This document shows, in pieces, positions 41,983 to 49,988 of a stretch of 49,988 nt of DNA. The position numbers and the translations under genes were made by a program. The DNA comes from JBDHZK01 sp039811865. GTDB taxonomy: Bacteria; Actinomycetota; Actinomycetes; Propionibacteriales; Propionibacteriaceae. How positions within the stretch are numbered: the stretch's first letter is position 1; the number at the start of each line of letters is the position of its first letter. The notes below the pieces were generated by a model. It searched no databases. It worked only from the letters and a program-made list of their open reading frames with translations, and was not told where the DNA came from. Location: positions 1-49,988 of the forward strand of contig JBDHZK010000004.1 of NCBI GenBank assembly GCA_039811865.1, read 5' to 3'.

Positions 41983-43694
41983 GCCGTTGCCTCCTTGGGT
42001 CGCAGCGCCTCGGCCACGGCCATCACGGCGCCCGTGACGAGCGCCAGGATCACGGCCGCCGCCATCGCCATGCCGAAATTGTCGGTCCCCGGACGTCCGA
42101 TCAGGCGGAAGATCACCACGGGCAGCGTCGGTTGGTCGGGGCGGGCCAAAAACGAGGTGGCGCCGAACTCGCCGAGTGAGACGGTGAACGCGAAGCCGAT
42201 CGCCAGCCCGAGCCCGCGGAGCACGAACGGGACGTCGATCGTCCCCAGCACGCGACCCGGGGACGCCCCCAGCGTGGCCGCAGCCTCACGCATCCGCGGG
42301 TCGATCGCACGCAACACCGGAAGCAACGTGCGAACGACCATCGGGAGCGCCACGACCGCCTGGGCGATGGGGATGAGCACGATGGACGAGCGCAGGTCCA
42401 GCGGCGGACGGTTCAGCGTGATCAGGAACCCGAAACCGACCGTGACCGCCGAAACCCCTAGCGGGAGCATGAACAGCGAGTCGAACAGCGACTGCCAGCG
42501 GCGTCCCGGAGCCGACGCCGGGCGCCGCGACAGCACGAGGCTCACCAGCAGCCCCAGCGCGACGGCGAGCCAGGTGGCGTCCACGGCGACGCGCAGCGAG
42601 TTACCGACCGCAGCCCACACAGGCACGCTCAGGGTCGGCCCGCCGGTGGTGGCCAGCAGCGCGTAGTTGCGCCAGCCCACCCCCTCGCTCGACACGAACG
42701 ACCTCGCCACCAGCGTCACCATCGGCGCCAGCAGCAGGCCGAGGACGACGGCGGCCGTGACCGCCGCCGACGCCCAGTCGCGCCGCCAGGAGAACGGCAG
42801 TCCGATGAAGTCGGGACGAAGGCGCAGCGTCCGCTCCTGGCGGGCCCTGGTCCAGTTGGCCACCCAGAGGCAGGCGGTGATGACGACCAGTTGGACGATC
42901 GACAGCGCGGCCGCGGCGGGCAGGTCGAGCAACTGGGTGGTCTGGTACCAGATCTCCGTCTCGATCGTCCCGAAGCGGACGCCGCCGAGCACCATCACGA
43001 CACCGAACGCCGAGGCGCAGAAAAGGAAGACCAGCGCCGATCCGGACGCGATCGCGGGGGCCAGAGCGGGCAAGGTGACCGTCCAGAACGCACGCGCGCC
43101 GCTCGCTCCCAGCGCCCGCGCAGCCTCGGCTGCGCGCGGGTCGAGGCGAGCCCACATGCCGCCGACCGTGCGCACGATCACGGAGTAGTTGAAGAACACC
43201 AGGGCGGCGACGATCCCGGCGAAGGATTCGTCCAGGCCCAGGAAGCCAAGAGGCCCGCTCTCGGCCAGCAGCGAGCGGAAGGCGACGCCGACAACCACCG
43301 TGGGCAGCACGAACGGGATCGTCACGAGCGCGCGCACGGCCGTCCGGCCGGGAAAGCGGCACCGGTAGAGCAAGTAGGCGCCCGGCAGGCCGAGGGTGAC
43401 GCACACCGACGTCCCGATCAGGGCCTGGCCGAGGGTAAGGCCGATGATCCGCCAGGTCCGCGGCGCGGACATGATCCGCTCGAAGCCGGCCAGGGAGAAG
43501 GCGCCGGCGGGGAAGAACCCCCGGACGACGAGTGCCGCCGCGGGCCAGGCGAAGAACACGCCGAGGAACACCAACGGGACGCCCGCGGCCAGCGTCCAGG
43601 CAAGGACGCGCAGGCCGGGCACCCGCACAGGCGCCCGGCCAGCGGTCGGGGTCAGGCTCAACCGATCACCACGGCCGTCCAGGCCGAGATCCAC
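41976..43694 (-). CDS. thiP: ABC transporter permease, two fused BPD domains (ThiP-like)
   Basis: A 572-residue permease with about twelve membrane helices in two repeated halves. Each half carries the EAA loop region: AAEAARALGASGARAFWTVTLP in the first and MREAAATLGASPGRVLGTIDVP in the second. The ATG at 43694 has GAGG 5 nt upstream and overlaps thiB by 37 bp; a TTG at 43661 overlapping the thiB stop (TTGA) is an alternative. Fused iron/thiamine-type permease architecture. Confidence 0.88.
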   Translation of the reverse strand: MDLGLDGRGDRLSLTPTAGRAPVRVPGLRVLAWTLAAGVPLVFLGVFFAWPAAALVVRGFFPAGAFSLAGFERIMSAPRTWRIIGLTLGQALIGTSVCVTLGLPGAYLLYRCRFPGRTAVRALVTIPFVLPTVVVGVAFRSLLAESGPLGFLGLDESFAGIVAALVFFNYSVIVRTVGGMWARLDPRAAEAARALGASGARAFWTVTLPALAPAIASGSALVFLFCASAFGVVMVLGGVRFGTIETEIWYQTTQLLDLPAAAALSIVQLVVITACLWVANWTRARQERTLRLRPDFIGLPFSWRRDWASAAVTAAVVLGLLLAPMVTLVARSFVSSEGVGWRNYALLATTGGPTLSVPVWAAVGNSLRVAVDATWLAVALGLLVSLVLSRRPASAPGRRWQSLFDSLFMLPLGVSAVTVGFGFLITLNRPPLDLRSSIVLIPIAQAVVALPMVVRTLLPVLRAIDPRMREAAATLGASPGRVLGTIDVPFVLRGLGLAIGFAFTVSLGEFGATSFLARPDQPTLPVVIFRLIGRPGTDNFGMAMAAAVILALVTGAVMAVAEALRPKEATAW

Positions 43695-44749
43695 GCCTCA
43701 CGACGATCACCGATCGTGGTCGGGTCGACCTTGATCGGGTTGGGCGACAGCGGCGCGTTGGTCTGCCACTCCTTGGGCAGCGCGATCGCCCGGTTCACCG
43801 GGTACATGTACATCTGGCCGGGGATGTCGGCCTGGACGGCGTCCGAAAGCATGAAGTCGATGAACTTGCGGGCACCCACCTCGTTCTTCGCGCCCTTGAT
43901 CACAGCGGCATACTCGACCTGCCGGAAGCAGGTCTGCAGCAGCGCGCCGGTGCGCGACTTGGTCGACCCCTTCGGAATCTCGGCGCTCGGCGAGGTCGAG
44001 TACGACACGACGATCGGACGGGCACCCTTGCCGGACGACCCGGAGAAGTCGACGGTGTAGGCCTCGGTCCAGCCCTTGACGACCTTCACGCCGTTGGCCT
44101 TGAGCGCCTTCCAGTAGTCGAGGTAGCCCTGCTCGCCCTTGGCGCCGACGGTCGCGATCAAGAAGGCGAGCCCCGGCGATGACGAAGCCGCGTTCTCAAC
44201 CACGAGGAGGTTCTTGTAGGCGGGCTTGGTGAGGTCGTCCAAGGTGACCGGCTCGGCGACCTTGTGGGAGGTGAACCACTCGTGGTCGACGTTGAGGCAG
44301 ACATCGCCGAAGTCGATGGGCGTGAGCAGGCCTTTGTCGTCGGCCTTCAGGTTGGCGGCGCTGGCGGGCAGCTTCGGCGAGTCGTAGCTGACCGTGACGC
44401 CCGCCTTGATCACGCGCCCGGCGAAGGTGTTGTCGACGCCGAAGACGACATCGCCGAGCGGGGAATCCTTGGACAAGATCAACTGGTTGACGACCACCCC
44501 GGCGTCGCCCGGAGCGACGAACTTCACCTCGTAGCCGGTTTCCGACCTGAACTTGTTGAGGAGCGCCTCGCTCACGTTGAACGAGTCGTGAGTGACTACC
44601 GTCAACGTCTTCGATTCCGTCGCAGCGGTGCTGCCGCTCGTCGGCGTCGCGCCGGTTCCGGACGCGCTGCAGGCGGCCAGGGCCAGCGTCGCCACGCCGG
44701 CCAGGGCTAGGCGCGCGTGGGCGGCAAACCGTGTGAACTTTGTGGACAA
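43658..44749 (-). CDS. thiB: Thiamine ABC transporter substrate-binding lipoprotein
   Basis: A 363-residue exported binding protein. The signal peptide has lipobox cysteine C27 (LALAAC), followed by a Gly/Ser/Thr linker. The mature part begins LTVVTHDSFNVSEALLNKF and has DVVFGVDNTFAGRVI, DFGDVCLNVDHEWF and VVSYSTSPSAEI, the ThiB pattern. The start is TTG 44749, with a strong GGAGGAG upstream that lies inside a small hairpin downstream of the TPP riboswitch. It heads thiB-thiP-thiQ. Confidence 0.9.
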   Translation of the reverse strand: MSTKFTRFAAHARLALAGVATLALAACSASGTGATPTSGSTAATESKTLTVVTHDSFNVSEALLNKFRSETGYEVKFVAPGDAGVVVNQLILSKDSPLGDVVFGVDNTFAGRVIKAGVTVSYDSPKLPASAANLKADDKGLLTPIDFGDVCLNVDHEWFTSHKVAEPVTLDDLTKPAYKNLLVVENAASSSPGLAFLIATVGAKGEQGYLDYWKALKANGVKVVKGWTEAYTVDFSGSSGKGARPIVVSYSTSPSAEIPKGSTKSRTGALLQTCFRQVEYAAVIKGAKNEVGARKFIDFMLSDAVQADIPGQMYMYPVNRAIALPKEWQTNAPLSPNPIKVDPTTIGDRREAWISAWTAVVIG

Positions 44750-44757
44750 CTCAGTCT

Positions 44758-44772
44758 CCTCCGCCTTGGAGG
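44758..44772 (-). promoter_or_regulatory. SD-sequestering hairpin for thiB
   Basis: In the transcript CCTCC pairs with GGAGG around the 5-nt loop AAGGC (complement of 44758-44772). The GGAGG is the thiB Shine-Dalgarno site. It points to translational control by the riboswitch just upstream. Confidence 0.55.
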
Positions 44773-44773
44773 G

Positions 44774-44791
44774 CCCGGCCCGACGGCCGGG
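44774..44791 (-). other. GC-rich hairpin in the riboswitch expression platform
   Basis: Perfect 7-bp arms CCCGGCC/GGCCGGG with a 4-nt loop, between the aptamer and the SD hairpin. There is no T-run, so classical intrinsic termination is unlikely. Confidence 0.45.
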
Positions 44792-44799
44792 GAGATTCC

Positions 44800-44884
44800 C
44801 GACTCCCTACGCCGGTGCTAGCCGGGTCAGGTTCGAGGGTCTGCGACGCATCGCACTCTCAGCGCCGTCCGGCGCTCCCCTGTC
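44800..44884 (-). ncRNA. TPP riboswitch (THI element)
   Basis: On the minus strand, upstream of thiB, the aptamer shows CTGAGA (complement of 44857-44862), then GACCC, GAACCTGA (44827-44834), CCGG-x-TAGCA-x-CCGGCG and TAGGGAGT: the conserved THI-box order and spacing. Binding of thiamine pyrophosphate should lower thiBPQ expression. A TATGTT -10 box lies just upstream (complement of 44894-44899). Confidence 0.95.
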
Positions 44885-44951
44885 TTGGGTCGAAACATAG
44901 CACCGTGGTTCGCGCGCACCGCGGGGTCCGAGTGGGCCGAACCTGCAACAT

Positions 44952-45037
44952 GTGAAAACGTGCGGCACTTGGGTCCGCGTGCACGCCAAATCGCCTTGGT
45001 CGACCATCAGCTCGGCAGAGGCGCCGCACGATTCCAC
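44952..45037. repeat. 86-nt inverted-repeat element, copy 2
   Basis: The left arm GTGAAAACGTGCGGC (44952-44966) is identical to copy 1. The right arm GCCGCACGATTCCAC (45023-45037) differs from copy 1 by one base. The length is the same as at 34515-34600. It lies between the ureD end and the thiB promoter. Confidence 0.7.
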
Positions 45038-45072
45038 CGATTTGCGGCCTGTCCCCGGATCCACGCGCCCTC

Positions 45073-45090
45073 CGGCGGAAGCTGCCGCCG
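45073..45090 (-). terminator. Weak stem-loop after the urease operon
   Basis: CGGCGG (45073-45078) and CCGCCG (45085-45090) with a 6-nt loop, 18 nt past the ureD stop on the minus strand. No T-run. Confidence 0.25.
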
Positions 45091-45108
45091 TCGAGCGCGG
45101 AGCACGGC

Positions 45109-45777
45109 CTAGGCGAAGGTGCGGCAGATGCAACCACCGTTGTCCGCGAGGTTGAGGACGGTGGCCTCCGCGGGCGGCTCGAAGGCCTCCGAGGCGCTGC
45201 CGATCACCGAACGAGTCCGAATCTCGCGCGCGCCGCCGCGCACGAAGCGCTGCAGACCCCCGGCGCCCGCGTAGCGCGTCTCCTCGCGAACCACCGGCTC
45301 GCCGGCGAGATCGATCGACACGACGGACTTGAGCCGCCCGCCGGCCTCGCCGTGGCGTCCCAGGACGATCCGCTCGTCGATGTCGAGGCCCGCACCCGCG
45401 TCCAACTCGGCGGTGAACACCCGCCGGACCTCGGCGCCGTCGCTGACGACGAACGGCTCGGTTCGCCACCTCAGGACGCTCGCCGCGCCCACCCGGGCGC
45501 TCGTCCTCCAGGACGCGGGCCGCCCGCGTCCGTGGTAGGCGACGGTGGCGGCGATGTCGATCAGCTCGAGGGTCAGCCCGGCGTCGACCACGATCTCGAG
45601 CCGGACGTCGTCCCCGCCGAGCAGCGTGGCGACCGTGTTCAGCAGCGCGACGCGCAGCAGGTCCGGCCCGACCCCGACCACCCGGCCCGTGATGGTCTCG
45701 GCGCTCAGCAACAGCCTTGGCCGTCCCTGGACGTCTCGAACCGCCTCGATCCGGGCGCCGCGGACGTCCTCAGTGAT
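45109..45777 (-). CDS. ureD: Urease accessory protein UreD
   Basis: A scaffold of the UreDFG complex that loads nickel into urease, about 222 residues. Family similarity starts at GARIEAVRDVQGRPRLLL and continues with NTVATLLGGDDVRLEIVVDAGLTLELIDIAATVAYHGRG. No ATG, GTG or TTG lies near the expected start. The bound given is an ATC (45777) 5 nt after AGGA, overlapping the end of ureG. Alternatives are a TTG at 45942, deep within ureG, and a TTG at 45711 that would drop conserved residues. The identification is firm but the start is not. Confidence 0.8.
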   Translation of the reverse strand: MTEDVRGARIEAVRDVQGRPRLLLSAETITGRVVGVGPDLLRVALLNTVATLLGGDDVRLEIVVDAGLTLELIDIAATVAYHGRGRPASWRTSARVGAASVLRWRTEPFVVSDGAEVRRVFTAELDAGAGLDIDERIVLGRHGEAGGRLKSVVSIDLAGEPVVREETRYAGAGGLQRFVRGGAREIRTRSVIGSASEAFEPPAEATVLNLADNGGCICRTFA

Positions 45778-46507
45778 GGTGATCCTGCGGGTGATCGTGG
45801 GTGTGCGGGCCCAGCCCGTCGTGCGAGTGCGGCTCCTCGCCGGCGTGGAAGTGCGGCGCCATCGGGCCGGGGTCCACCGGCTGGTGCTCGCCTCCCCGGT
45901 AGCTGTCCAGCGTCGTCCGCACCCAGTCGCACAGCGCCGCAACGGACGCCTCGTCCGAACGCGACAGCGCGACCACCGGCGCGCCGCCGCGCACCTGCCT
46001 CCCCTGCCGGGCCATGAGGCCGGCGTCCACCCCGACGTAGGGCGCGAGGTCGGTCTTGTTGATCACGAGCAGGTCGGCGCGCGCGATCCCCGGGCCGCCC
46101 TTGCGGACGACGTCCCCGCCGCCTGCGACGTCCAGGACGAAGATCTGGGCGTCCACCAGCGCCGGGGAGAAGGTGGCCGTCAGGTTGTCGCCGCCGGACT
46201 CGACCATGACGATGTCGACCGGGGCGAAGTCGGCCTCGATCTGCTCGACTGCGACCAGGTTCATCGTGACGTCGTCGCGAATCGCCGTGTGTGGGCAGGC
46301 ACCCGTCTCGACGGCGCGGATGCGCTCCGGGTCGAGGACGCCGGCCGCCTTCAGCATGCGGGCGTCCTCGTCGGTGTAGATGTCGTTGGTCACGACGGCA
46401 AGGGACAACTCGTCCCCGAGCGCGCGGCACAGCAGCCCGATCAGGGACGTCTTCCCGGTGCCGACAGGGCCGGCCACCCCCAATCGCAGGGCACGGGTTT
46501 CAGGCAC
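45770..46507 (-). CDS. ureG: Urease accessory GTPase UreG with C-terminal His-rich tail
   Basis: A 245-residue GTPase that drives nickel insertion. The GTG at 46507 has a strong GGAGG 8 nt upstream and overlaps the ureF stop by 8 bp. P-loop GPVGTGKTSL, TNDIYTDEDA, the metal-binding Cys-Pro-His (GACPHTAIRDD), ESGGDNL and NKTDL are present. The last 27 residues or so contain ten histidines (HSH, HTHDH, HHH), a probable nickel store. UreE is absent from the operon, so this tail may take over its role. Confidence 0.95.
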   Translation of the reverse strand: MPETRALRLGVAGPVGTGKTSLIGLLCRALGDELSLAVVTNDIYTDEDARMLKAAGVLDPERIRAVETGACPHTAIRDDVTMNLVAVEQIEADFAPVDIVMVESGGDNLTATFSPALVDAQIFVLDVAGGGDVVRKGGPGIARADLLVINKTDLAPYVGVDAGLMARQGRQVRGGAPVVALSRSDEASVAALCDWVRTTLDSYRGGEHQPVDPGPMAPHFHAGEEPHSHDGLGPHTHDHPQDHHH

Positions 46508-47159
46508 TGAACAACCTCCGGTTCGATTCGGCATGTTGGTGCGCCCAGCTGTCGAGCATGGGCATGGACGGACAAGGTATGTCGGCCGCGCAGTCCACTG
46601 AGGCGGCGGCCACGGCGACTGCTTCGGCGATCGGGTGGACGCCGAGCGCCCACTCCACCGTGATCGCTGGGTCCAACGGCAGCAGCTTCAGCGCCGCCGA
46701 TGTGATGGTCTGGATCTCGTCGTGGACGAGCACCCGGGCCAGCTCGAGCGGGTCAAGCCCAAGTTCGGTCGCCACCCCGGCGATCGCCATGGGACGACAG
46801 GCTGGCACCGCGCCCACCGCCGCCGCCGACGCCGAACCGGGCCAACGCCGACGCAACAGCCGCAAATAGCCCTGCGCCGCCTGCTCCGCTGCCCGGCGCT
46901 GCACGTGACTGGGCGTCCGCGCCGCCCAGTGGCGATACACCTCGGCCAGGTCTGCACCGGCGCGAAGCTCGCGGAGCGTCACGCACGCGGCCGCGGCGTC
47001 CACGGTGGCGATACTGCGCAGCCGGGCCTCGAGATAGGCGGGGACGTCCCTGGCGCCGAGGCCCGCCAGGACGGCCGGCTCCAGACCGGCCGACTGCGTG
47101 TGCCCGCCGACCGGCAGGCGGGCGTCCCCGAGCAGCAGCGCCGCCAGAGCGACGCTCAC
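46500..47159 (-). CDS. ureF: Urease accessory protein UreF
   Basis: A 219-residue all-helical chaperone that gates UreG activity. The GTG at 47159 follows AGGGG; a TTG at 47186 would add nine residues. Family motifs are LLLGDARLPVGGHTQSAGLEPAV near the N-terminus and HDEIQTITSAALKLLPLDP in the C-terminal half. It lies 40 bp after ureC, and the stop overlaps ureG. Confidence 0.9.
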   Translation of the reverse strand: MSVALAALLLGDARLPVGGHTQSAGLEPAVLAGLGARDVPAYLEARLRSIATVDAAAACVTLRELRAGADLAEVYRHWAARTPSHVQRRAAEQAAQGYLRLLRRRWPGSASAAAVGAVPACRPMAIAGVATELGLDPLELARVLVHDEIQTITSAALKLLPLDPAITVEWALGVHPIAEAVAVAAASVDCAADIPCPSMPMLDSWAHQHAESNRRLFSA

Positions 47160-47199
47160 GCCCGCCCCTGACAATGCCGAACGCAAACAGCCACCGATC

Positions 47200-48895
47200 T
47201 CAGAACAGGTTGTACAGCTGGGTCAGCGGCAGCTTGGCCGCCGGGGCGGGCTCGACCAAGTCGCCGTCGATCTTGATCGCGAAGGTCTCGGGGTCGATGT
47301 CGATCCGCGGCAGCGCATCGTTGTTGACCATGTCGGCCTTGGTCACCCCGCGAGTCGAACCGACGGCGAGCAGCTTGCGATCCAGGCCGAGGCGACCGGC
47401 GAGCCCGTCGTCCAGGGCCGCCTGCGCGACGAACGCGACCGACGTCCGCGCCGCCTCCTGGGCCACCAGCGCCGGACGCATCAGCACCGGCTGCGGGGTG
47501 GGGATGGACGCGTTCGGGTCGCCGAGAGCCGCCCACGCGATCGCCCCGGACTTCAGCACCACCGCCGGCCGGATACCGAAGAACTTCGGCTCCCACAACA
47601 CGAGGTCGGCCAGCTTCCCGGGCTCGACCGAACCGATCACGTAGTCGATCCCGTGCGCCACCGCCGGGTTGATCGTGTACTTGGCAACGTAGCGCCGGGC
47701 GCGCAGGTTGTCGGCGGGCAGGCCGCCGCCCAGGTCGCCGCGACGGGCCTTCATGGCGTGCGCGACCTGCCACGTCCGCGTGATCACCTCGCCGATCCGT
47801 CCCATCGCCTGGGCGTCGGACGACGTCATCGACAGCGCGCCCATGTCGTGCAGGACGTCCTCGGCGGCGATGGTCGTGGCCCGGATGCGGGATTCCGCGA
47901 AGGCCAGATCCTCCGGGACGGCCGGGTTGAGGTGGTGACAGACCATCAGCATGTCGAGGTGCTCGGCGACGGTGTTGACCGTGTGCGGCAGCGTCGGGTT
48001 GGTCGACCCGGGCAGGACGTTGGGCAGCCCCGCGATGGACATGATGTCCGGCGCGTGCCCGCCGCCCGCGCCCTCGGTGTGGAAGGCGTGGATCGACCGG
48101 CCGCCGATCGCCGCGATGGTCGATTGGACGTAGCCGGCTTCGTTGAGACTGTCGCTGTGCAGCGCGCACTGCAGCCCGTACTCGTCCGCGGCGCGCAGCG
48201 CGGCGTCGATCGCGGCGGGGGTCGAGCCCCAGTCCTCGTGCAGCTTGTAGGCGCCGGCCCCGGCCAGCGCCTGCTCGGCGAGCCCTTCGGCGCTGACCGT
48301 GTTGCCCTTGCCCATCAGCAGCAGGTTCACCGGCAGGTGGTCCAGCCCGCGCAGCACGGACGCCAGGTGCCACGAACCCGGCGTAACGGTCGTCGCCTTC
48401 GACCCTTCGGACGGCCCGGTGCCGCCGCCGCCGAGCGTGGTCAGGCCCGCGGCCAACGCCTCGTGCGCCTGGCTGGTCGACAGGAAGTGCACGTGCATGT
48501 CGATGCCGCCCGCGGTGAGGATCTTCCCCTCGCCGGAAATCACGTCGGTGCTCGGCCCGATCTCCATTCCGGGCGTGACGCCGTCGGCCATGTCGGGGTT
48601 GCCCGAGCGGCCCAGCGCGACGATCCGGCCGTCCCGAAGACCGACGTCGGCGCGGACGATCCCCCAGTGGTCGAGCACGATGGCGTTGGTGATCACGGTG
48701 TCCAGGGCGCCGCCGGCCCGGGTTTGACTGCCTTGGGCCATCGATTCCCGGATCGACTTGCCGCCGCCGAAGACCGCCTCCTCGCCGCCGCAGGTGAGGT
48801 CGTCCTCGATCTCGATCCACAGGTCGGTGTCGCCGAGGCGCACCTGGTCCCCGGCGGTCGGGCCGTACAGGGCCGCGTAGCGGTCGCGGGTCAGC

Positions 48896-48903
<8 letters not shown>
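47200..48903 (-). CDS. ureC: Urease alpha (catalytic) subunit
   Basis: The nickel enzyme hydrolysing urea to ammonia and carbamate; 567 residues, the normal length. Nickel ligands are in GGIDMHVHFLS (the HxH pair), the carbamylated lysine is K220 (YKLHEDWG), and the flap carries CHHLNPAVPEDLAFAESRIR with H323 or H324. MTSSDAQAMGR provides the aspartate. It overlaps ureAB by 8 bp. Confidence 0.98.
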
Positions 48904-49540
<637 letters not shown>

Positions 49541-49677
49541 CGGCTTTCCTTTCGGCCTTGGCCCGCCGGCCGAGCCGAGGAGCGCGTAGCGCGACCCTAG
49601 GACCTCGCGCGCGCCCGCGATAATCGTTCCACTCTGCGGCCCGCCCACCGGGATCGCGAAGGAGGGTCCCGCGGTCC
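49541..49677 (-). promoter_or_regulatory. Gap between the nickel permease and ureAB
   Basis: 137 bp on the minus strand, holding the short palindrome CGATTATCG (around 49619-49627) and a TAGGGT box near 49597. A separate urease promoter is possible but not certain; co-transcription with the permease is equally likely. Confidence 0.3.
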
Positions 49678-49988
49678 CTACGCCCGGGTGGCCCCAAGGC
49701 GGCGCGTCCGCAGCCAGGACGCCAGCGCGCCCAGCCCGATCAGCGCCATCAGGCCGGCCAACGCGAACCCGGCCCAGGACAGGTCGAGGCCGTTGAGCCA
49801 GCCCACCGCTCCGCCATGGACGCCGAACACCGCCTCCAGCACGCCCGAGAAGGCCAGCGCCGCCACCAGCAGGCCCGAGCAGATCGACACCCCCGTGATC
49901 ACCAGGTTGAACGTGATCCGTCGGGCCGCGTCGGCCACAGCGTGTTCGTACATCTTGAGCATCATCACGCCATTGGTGGTGTCGCCAA
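49678..49988 (-). CDS. NiCoT-family nickel/cobalt permease (C-terminal part only)
   Basis: The reading frame is open at the right edge. Visible residues start GDTTNGVMMLKMYEHAVADA and continue RRITFNLVITGVSICSGLLVAALAFSGVLEAV, matching the last membrane helices of HoxN/NixA-type nickel permeases (the D-T-x-x-G-V-x-M signature). A basic C-terminus (LRTRRLGATRA) follows the last helix. It lies directly upstream of the urease genes on the same strand, consistent with nickel supply for UreC. The N-terminal H-x4-D signature is beyond the window. Confidence 0.8.
   Translation of the reverse strand, partial: GDTTNGVMMLKMYEHAVADAARRITFNLVITGVSICSGLLVAALAFSGVLEAVFGVHGGAVGWLNGLDLSWAGFALAGLMALIGLGALASWLRTRRLGATRA

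Noticed and set aside
47156..48820. A 554-codon minus-strand frame overlapping ureC
   Set aside because: It is a shifted frame of ureC, which is full length with all catalytic residues.

Overview
The window is about 50 kb of high-GC DNA (roughly two thirds G+C by eye) from an actinobacterium. The signs are a WhiB regulator, a TopA with a Lys/Thr/Arg-rich tail and no zinc fingers, a PASTA-type class A penicillin-binding protein, many GTG and TTG starts, chains of GTGA/ATGA overlaps, and at least ten genes with a -10 box 6-7 nt before the start codon (leaderless transcripts). From memory, the order topA-holB / helicase / Tad locus / nth-tlpA-Nudix / RidA-DUF4177 / ArsA-like ATPases / WhiB4 / PonA2 / metallophosphoesterase follows Mycobacterium tuberculosis Rv3644c-Rv3683. 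The lineage is not Mycobacterium; a propionibacterial-type order is plausible but unproven.

Layout. (1) 1-5.4 kb: lactate-oxidation genes lutA-lutB (minus), a small conserved hypothetical, a TIM-barrel isomerase-like protein, proline dehydrogenase and a CPBP membrane protein (plus). (2) 5.5-9.6 kb: tRNA-Thr(CGT), an LssY_C membrane protein, a secreted TAP-like hydrolase lipoprotein and a DoxX protein. (3) 9.7-15.8 kb: the overlapping operon topA-tmk-holB and a methyltransferase. (4) 16.0-20.5 kb: a Ser/Thr kinase whose catalytic domain lies at the C-terminus behind five predicted membrane segments, then an MrfA-like helicase with DUF1998. (5) 20.5-26.1 kb: a Tad/Flp-type locus (ssd, tadA, tadB, tadC, two DUF4244-type pilins, TadE, TadE/G-like) read right to left, with a repeat-rich 536-bp gap before the first pilin. 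(6) 26.2-33.5 kb: a methyltransferase, a holin-X protein with a clear terminator, a GH13 alpha-glucosidase, the nth-tlpA-Nudix operon, and an alcohol dehydrogenase-SorC regulator pair. (7) 33.6-40.6 kb: RidA and DUF4177; then across a structured 521-bp gap a single-chain fusion of two ArsA/Get3-like ATPases, WhiB, PonA2 and a metallophosphoesterase. (8) 40.8-44.9 kb: tRNA-Pro(CGG) and a thiamine ABC importer (thiB-thiP-thiQ) under a TPP riboswitch with an SD-sequestering hairpin. (9) 45.1-50 kb: urease ureAB-ureC-ureF-ureG-ureD preceded by the 3' end of a NiCoT nickel permease.

Functional links. The nickel permease, fused UreAB, UreC and the chaperones UreF/G/D form one urease assembly unit; UreE is absent and UreG carries a His-rich C-terminal tail instead. 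The TPP riboswitch ties the ABC importer to thiamine. The ArsA fusion, WhiB, PonA2 and phosphoesterase form the conserved envelope/redox block. Relative to M. tuberculosis, marP and crp appear to be replaced by a GH13 enzyme and an ADH/SorC pair.

The most unusual signals are an 86-nt element with conserved inverted-repeat ends present twice (34515-34600 and 44952-45037), the ArsA double fusion, the inverted-topology kinase preceded by a leaderless 8-codon ORF, the tandem-repeat block in front of the pilin genes, and a ureD with no standard start codon where its homology begins.
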